DNA from: Pseudomonas entomophila
GTDB taxonomy: Bacteria > Pseudomonadota > Gammaproteobacteria > Pseudomonadales > Pseudomonadaceae
DNA length: 64,000 nt
Direction of reading: 5' to 3'
NCBI RefSeq assembly: GCF_029478665.1
Contig: NZ_JARPQB010000011.1
Location: forward strand, 1-64,000
Shown here: one piece after another, positions 1 to 8,975 of the stretch
Numbering within the stretch: position 1 is the first letter of the stretch
How the letters are laid out: each line of letters begins with the position of its first letter
Notes under the pieces: model-generated
The model's input: the letters and a program-made list of their open reading frames with translations, nothing else
The model's database searches: none
Told to the model about the DNA's origin: nothing
Position numbers and translations under genes: made by a program

Positions 1-19
1 CCGGCGAACAGTCGCAAGA

Positions 20-2584
20 TCAGTACACGTCCCGCCGATACCGCCCATCCTCGATCAACTGTTGCACGCTATCTGCTCCCAGCATCCCGTGCAGTGCCGC
101 ATCCACGCCCGCCGCCATCCCTTGCAGGCTGCCGCAGACATACACGCACGCACCCTCGTCGACCCAGCGCTTGAACTCGGCGGCGTGCTGCAGCAGCACA
201 TCCTGCACATAGACCTTCTCCACCTGATCCCGCGAAAACGCCAGGTCCAGCCGTTGCAGGTCGCCACCGCGCAGCCAGCCTTGCAGTTCGTCGCCGCACA
301 GCAGGTCATGGGCCTGGTTACGTTCGCCGAACAGCAGCCAGTTGCGTGGCTCGCCGGTCGCGATACGTGCCCTGAGCAAACTGCGCAGCCCGGCCAGGCC
401 AGTACCGTTGCCGATCAGAACCAGGGGGGCGGACACCTCGGGCAGGTGGAAGCTGCTGTTGCGCCGCAGGCGCAGGCTCACCGTGCCGTCCAACGGCAGG
501 TACTCAGTCAGCCAACCTGAACCCAGGCCCAGGCTGCCGTCGGGGTGGCGCTCCTGGCGCACGATCAGTTCCAGCACGCCATCGCTGGCGATGGAGGCGA
601 TCGAGTATTCCCGCGCTGTCAGCGGGATCAGCGCATCGACCAGCGCCTGGGCGTGCAGGCCGACCAGATGCTCGCGACTCTGCGGCAACTGGCGGCTAGC
701 CAGGGCCTGGGCGAGGGTTTCGTTCAGGCCGTCCAGTTGTACGGGGCTTTCAGGGGGCAGCCCGAGCCCGGTGAGGAAGGCGTCGACACGTACCTGGCCG
801 TGGCGTGGCAGGATTTCCACCAGGTCTCCCGCTTCCCAGGTCACAGGTGCCGGTGGCAGCAGGCCCAGCAGGTACACAGGGGCACCCTGGCTGCCAGAAT
901 TGAGCAGCTCTCGTCGGGTCAGGCGCCAATTGTCGAAACTCGGCGGCTGCCAGGCGACCACCGGGCGGGCGCCGGTCAGCCGGGCCAGTTCCTGCTGCCA
1001 CCGTTGCAGCGCGGCGGGGTCGGCGTTGTCCACTTCAACCGCGCCGAAGGCGCTGCTGGCGCCACGTTCACCGAGCCAGGCCTGCAGGCGCCGGGCGAAG
1101 CCACAGAAGTGCGGGTATTGACGATCGCCCAGGGCAAGCAGGGCATAGTCCAGGTGCTCCAGCGCCCAGGGCTGGCCCAGCACCTTGCGTTCGAAGGCGC
1201 GGGCGCTGTCCGGCGCCTCGCCGTCACCGAAGGTGCTGACCACGAACAGCGCGCGCTTGGCCTGGCGCAATTCTGGCTCGCCCAGTTCCGCCAGTGGGCG
1301 CACCTGTACCGCCAGCCCGGCAGCCTGCAACTGGCCAGCGCTCTGCCAGGCCAACTGCTCGGCGAAGCCGCTCTGGCTGGCGAAGCCGATCAGCCAGCTG
1401 TCACCCGTGTTCGCTACGGTGTCCACCGCACCACGGGCGGCGCGGACCTGGCGCTTCTTGCGGCGACGGTCGAGGTACAGCAGCCAGCCAGTGACGAAGA
1501 ACAGCGGCATGGTCAGGCTGGCGATAGTGACGATGATCCGCCCCGGCAGGCCGAAATAGCTGCCCACGTGCAGGGCGTAGACACTCTGCAGCAGTTGGGC
1601 CTTGAACGATTTGTCGGCGTACCGCTCGTGACGCTTGATCTGGCCGGTGGCCGGATCGAGGGTGAGGGTGTTGAGTGCGCGCTCGTGGTCGGCGCCTTCG
1701 AGCAGGTAGAACAGGGTCGCCGGTTGTCCCCCCGCAGGCGGCAGACGCAGGTTGTAGGTCGACAACCCAGGGCCGGCAACCTCCTTCAGGTTGGCCCAGA
1801 TGGCGTCGTAGTCGACCACCAGCGGTGGCGCGTTGTTGTCGGCCTTGGGCGGGCCATGGCGGCCACCACGTCCTTCGCCGCGCTTCTGTTCGCCTGCGGC
1901 CGGCTTGTCGGCCAACAGCGTGTTCAGGCCTTCGCGATACCACTCATAGGACCAAAACAGCCCGGTCAGGGCGAACAGCAGATAAAACAGCAGGCACCAC
2001 GTGCCAAAGACCGCATGCAGGTCCCAGTTGAACGCACGGCCTTTCTTCGCCCAGTCCAGGGTCAGCCAGGCTCGCCAGTTCAGCGCTTGGCGCGGCCAGC
2101 GCAGGTACAGGCCGGAAAGGCAGAAGAAGATCAGCATCAGGGTGCATGCACCGGTGATCTGCCGGCCAGTATCACCCATGGCCAGGAAGCGGTGCAGGTT
2201 GAGCACGAAGTCGAAGAAGCCCAGCCCCGCGACATCGCCCCTGAGTTCGCCGGTGTATGGGTCGGCATAGCGCAGCTCGCCACGGCGCTTGCCTGGAGGC
2301 GGGGTGAAGAAGATCCGCGCGGCGTTGCCTTCACGGGTATCCACCCAGAGCATCGAGACCTTGTCGCCTTGTGCGCTCTCCACCCGGCGTACCAGCTCGG
2401 CCGGTGGCAGCACGCCCTCCTGGCGCACCTCGACCTTGAGCACGTCGGCGTTGAATGCGCGCAGCAGTTCTTCCTGGAACGACCAGATGGCGCCGGTGAT
2501 GCCCATCAGCGCCAGCACCAGGCCTGCGGTGATGCCAAAGAACCAGTGCAATTGGAACAGTGTCTTCTTCACCACATCGATCAC
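20..2584 (-). CDS. piuB: PepSY/flavodoxin/ferredoxin-reductase fusion (PiuB-type iron-uptake oxidoreductase)
   Basis: Inner-membrane flavoprotein likely to reduce ferric siderophores or move electrons from NADPH to the periplasmic side. It is 854 aa and starts with GTG. PepSY-type membrane segments lie near residues 8-36, 130-165, 190-215 and 350-375. A flavodoxin-like FMN domain follows (about 395-545, beginning at [11 protein letters not shown]), then a sulfite-reductase-like FAD/NADPH module with a [10 protein letters not shown] motif near the end. It lies downstream of the piuA receptor gene and its terminator, in the same direction, as in Pseudomonas piu loci. Family and context are solid; the exact substrate is inferred. 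Confidence 0.85.
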   Translation of the reverse strand: MIDVVKKTLFQLHWFFGITAGLVLALMGITGAIWSFQEELLRAFNADVLKVEVRQEGVLPPAELVRRVESAQGDKVSMLWVDTREGNAARIFFTPPPGKRRGELRYADPYTGELRGDVAGLGFFDFVLNLHRFLAMGDTGRQITGACTLMLIFFCLSGLYLRWPRQALNWRAWLTLDWAKKGRAFNWDLHAVFGTWCLLFYLLFALTGLFWSYEWYREGLNTLLADKPAAGEQKRGEGRGGRHGPPKADNNAPPLVVDYDAIWANLKEVAGPGLSTYNLRLPPAGGQPATLFYLLEGADHERALNTLTLDPATGQIKRHERYADKSFKAQLLQSVYALHVGSYFGLPGRIIVTIASLTMPLFFVTGWLLYLDRRRKKRQVRAARGAVDTVANTGDSWLIGFASQSGFAEQLAWQSAGQLQAAGLAVQVRPLAELGEPELRQAKRALFVVSTFGDGEAPDSARAFERKVLGQPWALEHLDYALLALGDRQYPHFCGFARRLQAWLGERGASSAFGAVEVDNADPAALQRWQQELARLTGARPVVAWQPPSFDNWRLTRRELLNSGSQGAPVYLLGLLPPAPVTWEAGDLVEILPRHGQVRVDAFLTGLGLPPESPVQLDGLNETLAQALASRQLPQSREHLVGLHAQALVDALIPLTAREYSIASIASDGVLELIVRQERHPDGSLGLGSGWLTEYLPLDGTVSLRLRRNSSFHLPEVSAPLVLIGNGTGLAGLRSLLRARIATGEPRNWLLFGERNQAHDLLCGDELQGWLRGGDLQRLDLAFSRDQVEKVYVQDVLLQHAAEFKRWVDEGACVYVCGSLQGMAAGVDAALHGMLGADSVQQLIEDGRYRRDVY

Positions 2585-2633
2585 CTTGTGTTGCCGCCAG
2601 AGCCCGCGCGGCGTGCATTATGCCTTGATACGC

Positions 2634-2665
2634 AAAAGCCCCGTCCATGACCATGGACGGGGCTT
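2634..2665 (-). terminator. Intrinsic terminator of piuA
   Basis: A perfect 14-bp stem (2636-2649 with 2652-2665, 2-nt loop) is followed on the minus strand by TTTTGCG. It sits 12 bases beyond the piuA stop codon and before piuB, so piuB needs read-through or its own promoter. Confidence 0.85.
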
Positions 2666-2677
2666 GGGGGGCGACCT

Positions 2678-4957
2678 TTAGAAGTGCACGCTGGTGGTCA
2701 GCAGTGCGGTCCGGCCCGCCGCCTGGTTGGCGAAGTGGGTGGAGTACGCCTTGTCGTAGTAGACCTCGTTGGTGAGGTTCTGCACGTTCAGTTGCAGGTC
2801 GATGTTCTTGGTCAGCTTGTAGGCGGCCATGGCGTCGTAGCGTACGTAGCTGTCGACCATGGTGGTGTTGGCTACGCTGCCGTAGACGTCATCGACATAG
2901 AAGGCGCCACCACCGACGGTCAGCTTCGGCGTCAGCTGGTAGGTGGTCCACAGGCTGGCGCTGTTGTTCGGCGTATTGGGCAACTGGTTGCCGTCGTTCG
3001 CCTTGCCCAGCGGGCCGCCATCGATCTGGCGGGCCTGCATGTAGGTGTAGCCGGCGAACACCTGCCACTTGTCGGTCAGCTTGCCGCTGGCCGACAGCTC
3101 GATGCCCTGAACGCGGGTTTCACCGACGTTCTCGTAGGTGGTGGTGTCGACCTGGACCCGGGCGTTTTCCTTCTCGGTCCGGAACAGCGCCGCAGCCAGG
3201 GACAGGCGCTGGTCGAGCAGGTCCCACTTGGTGCCGATCTCGTAGTTGGTGGTTTCCTCCGGCTCCATGTCACTGCTCAGCAGGTTGCCGGAACGGTCAG
3301 TGGTGTTGCCCAGCGGGTTGCCCTCGGTACCCTCGCCGAGCATGGCCCCGGGCGGCGTGGCGGAGGTGGCGTAGGACACATAGATGCTGCCGTTGTCCGC
3401 CGGTTTCCACACCAGGCCCACCTGGCCGGTGATGAACTCGCTGGTGTCCTGGCCCTTGGCAGGTACGCCCTTGCTGCTCACCGCGGTACTGCCGTCGGCG
3501 TTGTAGCCACGGTAATCAGTGTCGAAGTGGTCGTAGCGCAGGCCCATGTTCAGCAGCCATTGCGGGGTCAGCTCCAGAGTGTCGAACACATAGAGCGCAC
3601 GGGTCTTGCTGCTGGTCCTGGTACCTGCGTAGTTACGCGCGACGGTGCCGACCCAGTTGTCGTCCGGGTTCGGGTTGTCCAGCGAGGTGCAGCTGCCGCC
3701 GCTGCCTGGGCCGGTGCAGGTCAGCTTGCTGTTGGGGGTGACGGTGTAGCTCTGGCGGTCGGACTCTTCCTTGGTGAACTCGACGCCGGTGGAGAAGCTG
3801 TTCTTCAGGCCGCCCAGGTAGAACTCGCCGAACAGGTCGGTCTGGTTGGTGGTGGTGGCGGTGTTGCCCACACGGGTATTGGCGCGACGCCAGACGCCAT
3901 TGTTGTTGACGTTGCCGGCGCTGTCGTCAGGCTGAGTCAGCACGTAGTCCTGCATGCTGTTGCCGTGGCGCAGGGTATTCTTGATGGTCAGCGTGTCGGA
4001 CAGGTCGTGCTCGATGGCAAAGGTCGCGATATCGACACGGGTCTTGCGGAAATCGCGTCCGGTCAGACCGTAGAAGTTGTCACTGTCGCCACCGTCTACC
4101 GGTTTGTCCGGATGCGCCGAAGTCCGTGCGGCACTGCCTGCCCTAGGCACGCTGTACGGGATGCCCGAGTCCGGCAGGTCGTCGCTTTCCAGGTGGTAGT
4201 AGTCGAGGTTGACGCGGGTTGGCGTGCCCAGGCCGAAGGCCAGGGACGGGGCGATGCCCCAGCGGTCGTAGTTGACCTTGTCGCGGCCGGCGACGTTGCT
4301 CTCGTGGGTCATCAGGTTGAGGCGCCCGGCCACGCTGTCGCTGAACTGGTAGTTGCCGTCGAAGGTGTAGCGCTGGGTCTGGTCGCTGCCCCAGGTCCAG
4401 GCGCCGTCCAGCGAGTTGCCCAGGTGCGCGCGCTTGCTTACCAGGTTGATGGTGCCGCCGGCGGCGCCACGGCCACCGATGGCCGAGTTCGGGCCCTTGG
4501 CCACTTCCACCGATTCGATGGCGAAGATTTCGCGGGTCTGCGCGCCGGTATCGCGCACGCCGTCCAGGTAAGTGTCGCCCTGGGCGTCGAAGCCGCGAAT
4601 GAAGGGGCGATCGCCTTGCGGGTTGCCGCCTTCGCCGGCACCGAAGGTGATGCCCGGCACGGTGCGCAGGGCGTCCTGCAGGTTAAGGGCGTTGGTGTCC
4701 TTGATCACCTGCTGCGGGATCACGGTGACCGAGCGTGGGGTGTCCACCAGTGGTGCAGTGTACTTCTGCGAGGAGGCTTTCTCGACCTTGTAGTCGGTGC
4801 TCGCCTGCTCGGCCTTGCCGTTGATGCTGGTGGCATCGAGGGTGACGGCATGGCTGGCGGCAGGATCGGCGGCATAGGCGGAGGTGGCGGTGATCGCCAT
4901 GCCGATGGCGGAGACGAGCAGACGTGGTGAACTCACAGCGGTTGGCACGTGACGCAT
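2678..4957 (-). CDS. piuA: TonB-dependent catecholate siderophore receptor (Fiu/PiuA type)
   Basis: Outer-membrane receptor that imports ferric siderophores using TonB energy. From the ATG at 4957 it is 759 aa; longer in-frame starts exist, but this ATG has a GGGGAAGG ribosome site just upstream and is followed by a normal signal peptide ending near SAYAAD. The plug domain (about residues 55-190) contains VPGITFGAGEGG, RPFIRGFDAQGD and the GPNSAIGGRGAAGGTINLV stretch. The rest is a 22-strand barrel with a terminal aromatic residue (TSVHF). It is divergent from piuC across a 223-bp region with a Fur-like site. It resembles Fiu and PiuA; the natural ligand is not readable from sequence. Confidence 0.9.
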   Translation of the reverse strand: MRHVPTAVSSPRLLVSAIGMAITATSAYAADPAASHAVTLDATSINGKAEQASTDYKVEKASSQKYTAPLVDTPRSVTVIPQQVIKDTNALNLQDALRTVPGITFGAGEGGNPQGDRPFIRGFDAQGDTYLDGVRDTGAQTREIFAIESVEVAKGPNSAIGGRGAAGGTINLVSKRAHLGNSLDGAWTWGSDQTQRYTFDGNYQFSDSVAGRLNLMTHESNVAGRDKVNYDRWGIAPSLAFGLGTPTRVNLDYYHLESDDLPDSGIPYSVPRAGSAARTSAHPDKPVDGGDSDNFYGLTGRDFRKTRVDIATFAIEHDLSDTLTIKNTLRHGNSMQDYVLTQPDDSAGNVNNNGVWRRANTRVGNTATTTNQTDLFGEFYLGGLKNSFSTGVEFTKEESDRQSYTVTPNSKLTCTGPGSGGSCTSLDNPNPDDNWVGTVARNYAGTRTSSKTRALYVFDTLELTPQWLLNMGLRYDHFDTDYRGYNADGSTAVSSKGVPAKGQDTSEFITGQVGLVWKPADNGSIYVSYATSATPPGAMLGEGTEGNPLGNTTDRSGNLLSSDMEPEETTNYEIGTKWDLLDQRLSLAAALFRTEKENARVQVDTTTYENVGETRVQGIELSASGKLTDKWQVFAGYTYMQARQIDGGPLGKANDGNQLPNTPNNSASLWTTYQLTPKLTVGGGAFYVDDVYGSVANTTMVDSYVRYDAMAAYKLTKNIDLQLNVQNLTNEVYYDKAYSTHFANQAAGRTALLTTSVHF

Positions 4958-5180
4958 TGTTGTAGACCTTCCCCAAGGTATGAAGGCCGCGGATGTTAAT
5001 GTAAGCGAATGTAAGGAACAATTGAGAAGCGTTACCATTCGACAGAAATTTACATTCTTTACAATTTCACCTTACGGTTTTTACGGGCTCATACGTCACG
5101 GCTGGATCAAGGGGGCTTGTGATCCGTAAAAGGTAATCAATATCATTGGCGGCTCTCTTTCCGCATCAGGTGCCATTGCC
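4958..5180. promoter_or_regulatory. Divergent piuA/piuC control region with repeated TTTAC/GTAAG boxes
   Basis: Between two divergent iron genes. Four (T/C)TTAC pentamers occur on the plus strand at 5049, 5058, 5071 and 5080, forming two pairs each spaced 9 bases, with the pairs offset by exactly 22 bases. A GTAAG-N5-GTAAG pair lies at 5001-5015. Such phased direct repeats look like response-regulator sites. A Fur-like site lies at 5132-5150 and is listed separately. Confidence 0.5.
5132..5150 (+). promoter_or_regulatory. Fur-box-like site upstream of piuC
   Basis: The site GGTAATCAATATCATTGGC matches 13 of 19 positions of the consensus GATAATGATAATCATTATC. It lies about 30 bases before the piuC start and probably confers iron repression on one or both divergent genes. 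Confidence 0.6.
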
Positions 5181-5861
5181 ATGCTGCTTCACATTCCCGG
5201 GCTGTTCGATGCCGACGAAATCTCGCGTATCCGCGAGGCCCTGGAGCAGGCCGACTGGGCCGATGGCAAGGTCACGGCCGGCTACCAGTCGGCCAAGGCC
5301 AAGCACAACCTTCAGTTGCCCGAGGGGCATGCCCTGGCCAAGGAAATCGGCAACGCATTGATCGACCGACTGTGGCGCAACCCGCTGTTCATGTCGGCGG
5401 CGCTGCCGCACAAGGTGTTCCCGCCGCTGATCAACTGCTACCGCGAGGGTGGCAACTTCGGCTTCCACATCGACAATGCCCTGCGCCAGCCCAAAGGCAG
5501 CCCGGAGCGTATCCGCACCGATTTGTCGTCGACCTTGTTCCTGAGTGATCCGGCCAGCTACGACGGCGGCGAGCTGGTGATCCAGGACACCTTCGGTGTG
5601 CAGCAGGTCAAGCTGGCGGCCGGCGACATGGTGCTGTACCCAGGCACCAGCTTGCACAAGGTCAACCCGGTTACCCGTGGCGCGCGCTACGCGGCGTTCT
5701 TCTGGACCCAGAGCCTGGTGCGCGAGGATAGCCAGCGCACCCTGCTGTTCGAGATGGACAACGCCATCCGCCAACTCACCGCCGATGTGCCGGAGCACCC
5801 GTCGCTGCTGCAGTTGACCGGCACCTACCACAACCTGTTGCGCCGCTGGGCCGAGGTTTGA
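5181..5861 (+). CDS. piuC: PKHD-type Fe(II)/2-oxoglutarate hydroxylase
   Basis: Cytoplasmic dioxygenase of the PiuC/YbiX family, 226 aa, the usual length. The iron triad is His96-x-Asp98 (in GFHIDNA) and His159 (in GTSLHKV), with Arg169 placed to bind 2-oxoglutarate. The family is co-conserved with TonB-dependent receptors and iron limitation; its substrate is still not established. It starts ATG 31 bases after the Fur-like site and is followed 3 bases later by the Sel1 gene, so the two form an operon. Confidence 0.9.
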   Translation: MLLHIPGLFDADEISRIREALEQADWADGKVTAGYQSAKAKHNLQLPEGHALAKEIGNALIDRLWRNPLFMSAALPHKVFPPLINCYREGGNFGFHIDNALRQPKGSPERIRTDLSSTLFLSDPASYDGGELVIQDTFGVQQVKLAAGDMVLYPGTSLHKVNPVTRGARYAAFFWTQSLVREDSQRTLLFEMDNAIRQLTADVPEHPSLLQLTGTYHNLLRRWAEV

Positions 5862-5864
5862 GCC

Positions 5865-6614
5865 GTGTCCTATCAATTGCGTCGTGAAGAGGTCGTGGAT
5901 GTCGCCGGGCTGCAGGCGATGCTCGAGCACAGCCCTGGCCAAGCCGCCCAGGCGATTCTGGCAGCGGCCGGGCAGGGCGCGGTCGAGGCGCAGCTGTTGC
6001 TCGGGCAGATCCTGCTCGATGGGCGCGGTATCGAAGAGGATGCCTGCGTGGCTCGCCGTTGGTTCGCCATCGCCGCCCAGGGCGGCAGCGCCATGGCGCA
6101 CAACATGCTCGGCCGTTGTCTGGAGCACGGTTGGGGTGGTGAAGTGAGCCTGGCGCAGGCGGCCATACACTATGCGCATGCGGCTGATGCTGGGCTGGAC
6201 TGGGGCATGTACAACCTGGGCAACCTGCTGGCCACCGGACGCGGGGTGCCGGCCGACCAGTTCCAGGCGTTGGCTTGTTACGAAAAGGCCGCCCACCAGG
6301 GGCATGCCAAGTCGATGAACCTGTATGGGCGTTACCTGGAGCAGGGCATTGCCACGACCGCGAGCCCGGCACGGGCGGTGCGTTGGTATCGGCGTTCGGC
6401 CGAGGCGGGGGATTTTCGCGGGATGTTCAGCCTTGCGCTGGTGCTGGTCGAGCGGGGCGAGGTGGCTGAGGCCGGGCCCTGGCTGGATCGGGCGCGGGTC
6501 GAGGGCAACCTGAGTTTCCTGCGCAGTGCGCTGGTGACTTTGCAGGGGGCCGGGCCGGTGTTGACGACTTTCGCGGCGCGGTATGCCGAGGAGATCGAAC
6601 AGCGCGGAACCTGA
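5865..6614 (+). CDS. Sel1-repeat (SEL1/TPR-like) protein of the piu operon
   Basis: A 249-aa protein starting GTG three bases after the piuC stop, so translationally linked to it. It carries tandem Sel1-like helical repeats from about residue 40 to 215 (for example AARWFAIAAQGGSAMAHNML-like units with the AxxWFxxAAxxG pattern). Such repeats act as protein-binding scaffolds. No enzyme motif or signal peptide is visible. The same neighbour follows piuC in other pseudomonads, but its role there is unknown to me. Confidence 0.8.
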   Translation: MSYQLRREEVVDVAGLQAMLEHSPGQAAQAILAAAGQGAVEAQLLLGQILLDGRGIEEDACVARRWFAIAAQGGSAMAHNMLGRCLEHGWGGEVSLAQAAIHYAHAADAGLDWGMYNLGNLLATGRGVPADQFQALACYEKAAHQGHAKSMNLYGRYLEQGIATTASPARAVRWYRRSAEAGDFRGMFSLALVLVERGEVAEAGPWLDRARVEGNLSFLRSALVTLQGAGPVLTTFAARYAEEIEQRGT

Positions 6615-6675
6615 CGAGCCTGTGCCGGCCTCGTCGCGGGGCAAGCCCGCTGCCACCGGCGCTCACCATGGATGC

Positions 6676-6700
6676 GAAAACGGGGCCTTGCGGCCCCGTT
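6676..6700 (-). terminator. Intrinsic terminator of speC
   Basis: A 9-bp perfect stem AACGGGGCC/GGCCCCGTT (6679-6687, 6692-6700) has a 4-base loop, and on the minus strand TTTTC follows the outer stem base. It lies 6 bases past the speC stop codon. The Sel1 gene converges from the other side, so it may serve both. Confidence 0.8.
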
Positions 6701-6705
6701 CGGTA

Positions 6706-7869
6706 TTACAGGTAGTAGGCCTTCAGCGGCGGGAAGCCGTTGAACTCCACCGCGCTGTAGCTGGTGGTATAGGCGCCGGTCGACAGCCAGTACAGGCGGT
6801 CACCGATCGCCAGGTTCAGCGGCAGGCCGTACTTGTAGTTCTCGTACATGATGTCGGCGCTGTCGCAGGTCGGGCCGGCGATGACCACTTCTTCGGTCTC
6901 GCCTTTCTTCTCGGTCCAGATCGGGAACTTGATGGCTTCGTCCATGGTTTCGATCAGGCCGGAGAACTTGCCCACGTCGGTGTAGATCCAGCGCTCGACC
7001 GCGGTGCGCGACTTGCGTGCCACCAGCACCACTTCACTGACCAGGATGCCGGCGTTGGCGATCAGCGAACGGCCCGGCTCGAGGATGATTTCCGGCAGGT
7101 CGTCGCCGAAGTCTTCCTTGAGGAAGCGGATGATCTCTTCGGCGTAGGTCTCGAGGCTGTTGGTACGGGTGATGTAGTTGGCCGGGAAGCCGCCACCCAT
7201 GTTGATCAGTTTCAGCTCGATGCCGTCTTCTTCCTTCAGGCGCTCGAAGATCACCTTGACCTTGGCGATGGCCGCGTCCCACACGCTGATGTCGCGCTGC
7301 TGCGAACCGACGTGGAAGGAGATGCCGTAAGGCACCAGGCCCAGGTCGCGGGCGAGGATCAGCAGGTCCATGGCCATGTCGGTCTGGCAGCCGAACTTGC
7401 GCGACAGCGGCCAGTCGGCGGTGGTGGAGCCTTCGGTGAGGATGCGCACATAGACTTTCGAGCCTGGCGCGGCCTTGGCGATGTTGCGCAGGTCGGCTTC
7501 GGAGTCGGTGGCGTACAGGCGCACGCCCTTCTCGTAGAAGTAGCGGATGTCCTTGGATTTCTTGATGGTGTTGCCGTAGCTGATGCGATCGGCGCTGACG
7601 CCACGGCCCATCACCTTGTCCAGCTCGTAGATCGAGGCGATGTCGAAGCTCGAACCTTTCTCCTTCAGCAGGTCGATGATCTCGACCGCCGGGTTGGCTT
7701 TCACTGCGTAGTACACCTTGGCGAACTCGAAACCGGCGCGCAGGTCGTCATAGGCCTGGCTGATCATCTGGGTGTCGATGAGTACGAACGGGGTTTCCTG
7801 CTTGTCGGCGAACGCCTTCATTTTCTGGAAGGTGTCGCGTGCGAAATAGTCTTCGACCTGGATCGACAT
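6706..7869 (-). CDS. speC: Ornithine decarboxylase (alanine-racemase-fold, group IV)
   Basis: PLP enzyme that decarboxylates ornithine to putrescine in the cytoplasm. It is 387 aa from the ATG at 7869, which has GGAG about 9 bases upstream; an in-frame ATG a few codons earlier is less likely. The PLP lysine is Lys57 in YYAVKANP. The glycine-rich phosphate site is MGGGFP, EPGRSL follows, and the catalytic cysteine is in GPTCDSAD near the C-terminus. This is the eukaryotic-like fold, not the large inducible E. coli SpeC type. Its leader is long and holds a terminator-like hairpin (7975-8019). Confidence 0.93.
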   Translation of the reverse strand: MSIQVEDYFARDTFQKMKAFADKQETPFVLIDTQMISQAYDDLRAGFEFAKVYYAVKANPAVEIIDLLKEKGSSFDIASIYELDKVMGRGVSADRISYGNTIKKSKDIRYFYEKGVRLYATDSEADLRNIAKAAPGSKVYVRILTEGSTTADWPLSRKFGCQTDMAMDLLILARDLGLVPYGISFHVGSQQRDISVWDAAIAKVKVIFERLKEEDGIELKLINMGGGFPANYITRTNSLETYAEEIIRFLKEDFGDDLPEIILEPGRSLIANAGILVSEVVLVARKSRTAVERWIYTDVGKFSGLIETMDEAIKFPIWTEKKGETEEVVIAGPTCDSADIMYENYKYGLPLNLAIGDRLYWLSTGAYTTSYSAVEFNGFPPLKAYYL

Positions 7870-7974
7870 GCTCAAGGGCTCCATGGGCAAACTGAAAAGA
7901 TAAGTGGCAGCAAACTGAACGCCCTCCGTATCCCCACTTTGGTTCGCCTACTTCCCAAGGCATGTCGCCGAAAG

Positions 7975-8019
7975 CAAAAAGGTCAACCGTGCCCGTGGTG
8001 CGGAGCGGCGGGTGACCTT
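7975..8019 (-). terminator. Terminator-like hairpin inside the speC leader (possible attenuator)
   Basis: Arms 7979-7989 and 8009-8019 pair over 11 bp with one mismatch. The minus-strand transcript continues CCTTTTTGCTTT directly after the stem, the form of an intrinsic terminator. It ends about 106 bases before the speC ATG, and no gene lies upstream on this strand that would need it. Confidence 0.6.
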
Positions 8020-8231
8020 GCTGTCTCGTCGTCAGTACTTGAGCCGGATGGATCGTTTCCAGCATGGACGTTCGGCGCGCACTTTAGGGCGTGAAAACCG
8101 CAAGATCAACAGGCAAACCCGGTGGTTTCGCCGTGGATCGATGAGCTGTCACCTGAATAACCGACCCACATGACCGGCATATGTTCCCAGGCCTTGTGCA
8201 AGCGTAAAAAATAGTGGAATGGACCGTGTTG

Positions 8232-8309
8232 ACCCCATCGCGGGTAAACCCGCTCCTACAGGGATCCAGCGCTTTTCTGCAGGAGCGGGTTTACCCGCAA
8301 TGAGGCCGG
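8232..8309. repeat. Inverted REP pair (GAGCGGGTTTACCCGC class)
   Basis: Left unit CGCGGGTAAACCCGCTCC followed by TACAGG, and right unit CAGGAGCGGGTTTACCCGC followed by AATGAGGCCGG, in inverted orientation around about 15 bases. This is the typical P. putida-group REP. Unusually for this window it lies between two divergent promoters. Confidence 0.9.
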
Positions 8310-8429
8310 CAGTGTTCATATTTATGGCCACGAAGCCCGCGCCTCCCCCGCGCATGAAATCAGCAAAAAAAATTGTCATCGCACCCGCTGCTCGCCCTTG
8401 GTCGGACTGACAATGCACCGATTGCCGTT

Positions 8430-8448
8430 GTTGATGAGAAACATTACT
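8430..8448 (+). promoter_or_regulatory. Fur-box-like site upstream of fecI
   Basis: The site GTTGATGAGAAACATTACT matches 13 of 19 positions of the Fur consensus and ends 26 bases before the fecI ATG, as expected for an iron-repressed ECF sigma gene. Confidence 0.6.
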
Positions 8449-8474
8449 ATTCGCGACCTCGCCCTGCCTCCCTG

Positions 8475-8975
8475 ATGAACACACCCGTGTCCGGACACAA
8501 AGGCTTCCTCGACCACTACCACGAGCTGATCGGCACCTGGACGCGCAAGCTGCGCAGTCGTCAGCAGGCCGAGGACCTCACCCATGACGCCTTCGTGCGG
8601 GTTCTGGAGAACCCGAACGAGCAGGTCGAGCAACCGCGCGCTTATCTGCACCAGACCGCCCGCAACATTGCCGTCGATGGTTTCCGCCGCGAGGACCGTC
8701 GCCAGGCCCTTGAACTGGAGGCATTCGAGGAAGGGGCGGCGGGCCATGACGACCCCGAGGCCTATGTGCATGCCCTGGAGCTGGCTGCCTCCGTGGAGCG
8801 GGCGCTTTCAGCGCTGCCGCTCAACTGTCGCCGGGTCTTCATCTGGCAGAAGCTCGAGGGCCTGACCCAGGCCGAAATCGCCGAGCGCATGGGCTTGAGC
8901 AAGAACATGGTCGAAAAGTATATGATCCGCACGCTCCGACATCTGCGTGAGCACCTGGATGTGTCGGCCAGATGA
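8475..8975 (+). CDS. fecI: FecI-type ECF sigma factor
   Basis: Iron-starvation ECF sigma factor of 166 aa from the ATG at 8475; longer in-frame starts would put the Fur-like site inside the gene. Region 2 spans about residues 10-75 (AEDLTHDAFVRVL, then RAYLHQTARNIAVDGFR). Region 4 spans about 105-160 (ALPLNCRRVFIWQKLEGLTQ, then AEIAERMGLSKNMVEKYM). Its stop overlaps the fecR start. It is expected to transcribe fecA when FecR relays the signal of the loaded receptor. Confidence 0.93.
   Translation: MNTPVSGHKGFLDHYHELIGTWTRKLRSRQQAEDLTHDAFVRVLENPNEQVEQPRAYLHQTARNIAVDGFRREDRRQALELEAFEEGAAGHDDPEAYVHALELAASVERALSALPLNCRRVFIWQKLEGLTQAEIAERMGLSKNMVEKYMIRTLRHLREHLDVSAR

Larger units (their letters stand above)
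7870..8474. promoter_or_regulatory. Long divergent region between speC and fecI
   Basis: About 600 bases without a convincing gene. From left to right it holds the speC leader with an orphan terminator-like hairpin (7975-8019), a REP pair (8232-8309), an A-rich tract near 8365, and a Fur-box-like site (8430-8448) before fecI. A minus-strand frame starts with ATG at 8065 and runs through the leader into speC in another frame, but it has no clear ribosome site. Confidence 0.6.

Noticed and set aside
545..2650. Long plus-strand open frame of about 700 codons opposite the PiuB-type gene
   Set aside because: It is the antisense shadow of a clear PepSY/flavoprotein gene, as expected for high-GC codon bias; it shows no family motif and no ribosome site.
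6620..6665. Single REP-like sequence after the Sel1 gene
   Set aside because: Only a partial match (TCGCGGGGCAAGCCCGC) without a TGTAGGAGC core or an inverted partner.
7748..8065. Leader ORF starting ATG at 8065 and running into speC in another frame
   Set aside because: No ribosome site precedes it, it overlaps the first 120 bases of speC, and its sequence does not resemble the SpeFL-type arginine/ornithine sensor peptides I recall. Kept only as a possibility within the attenuator finding.
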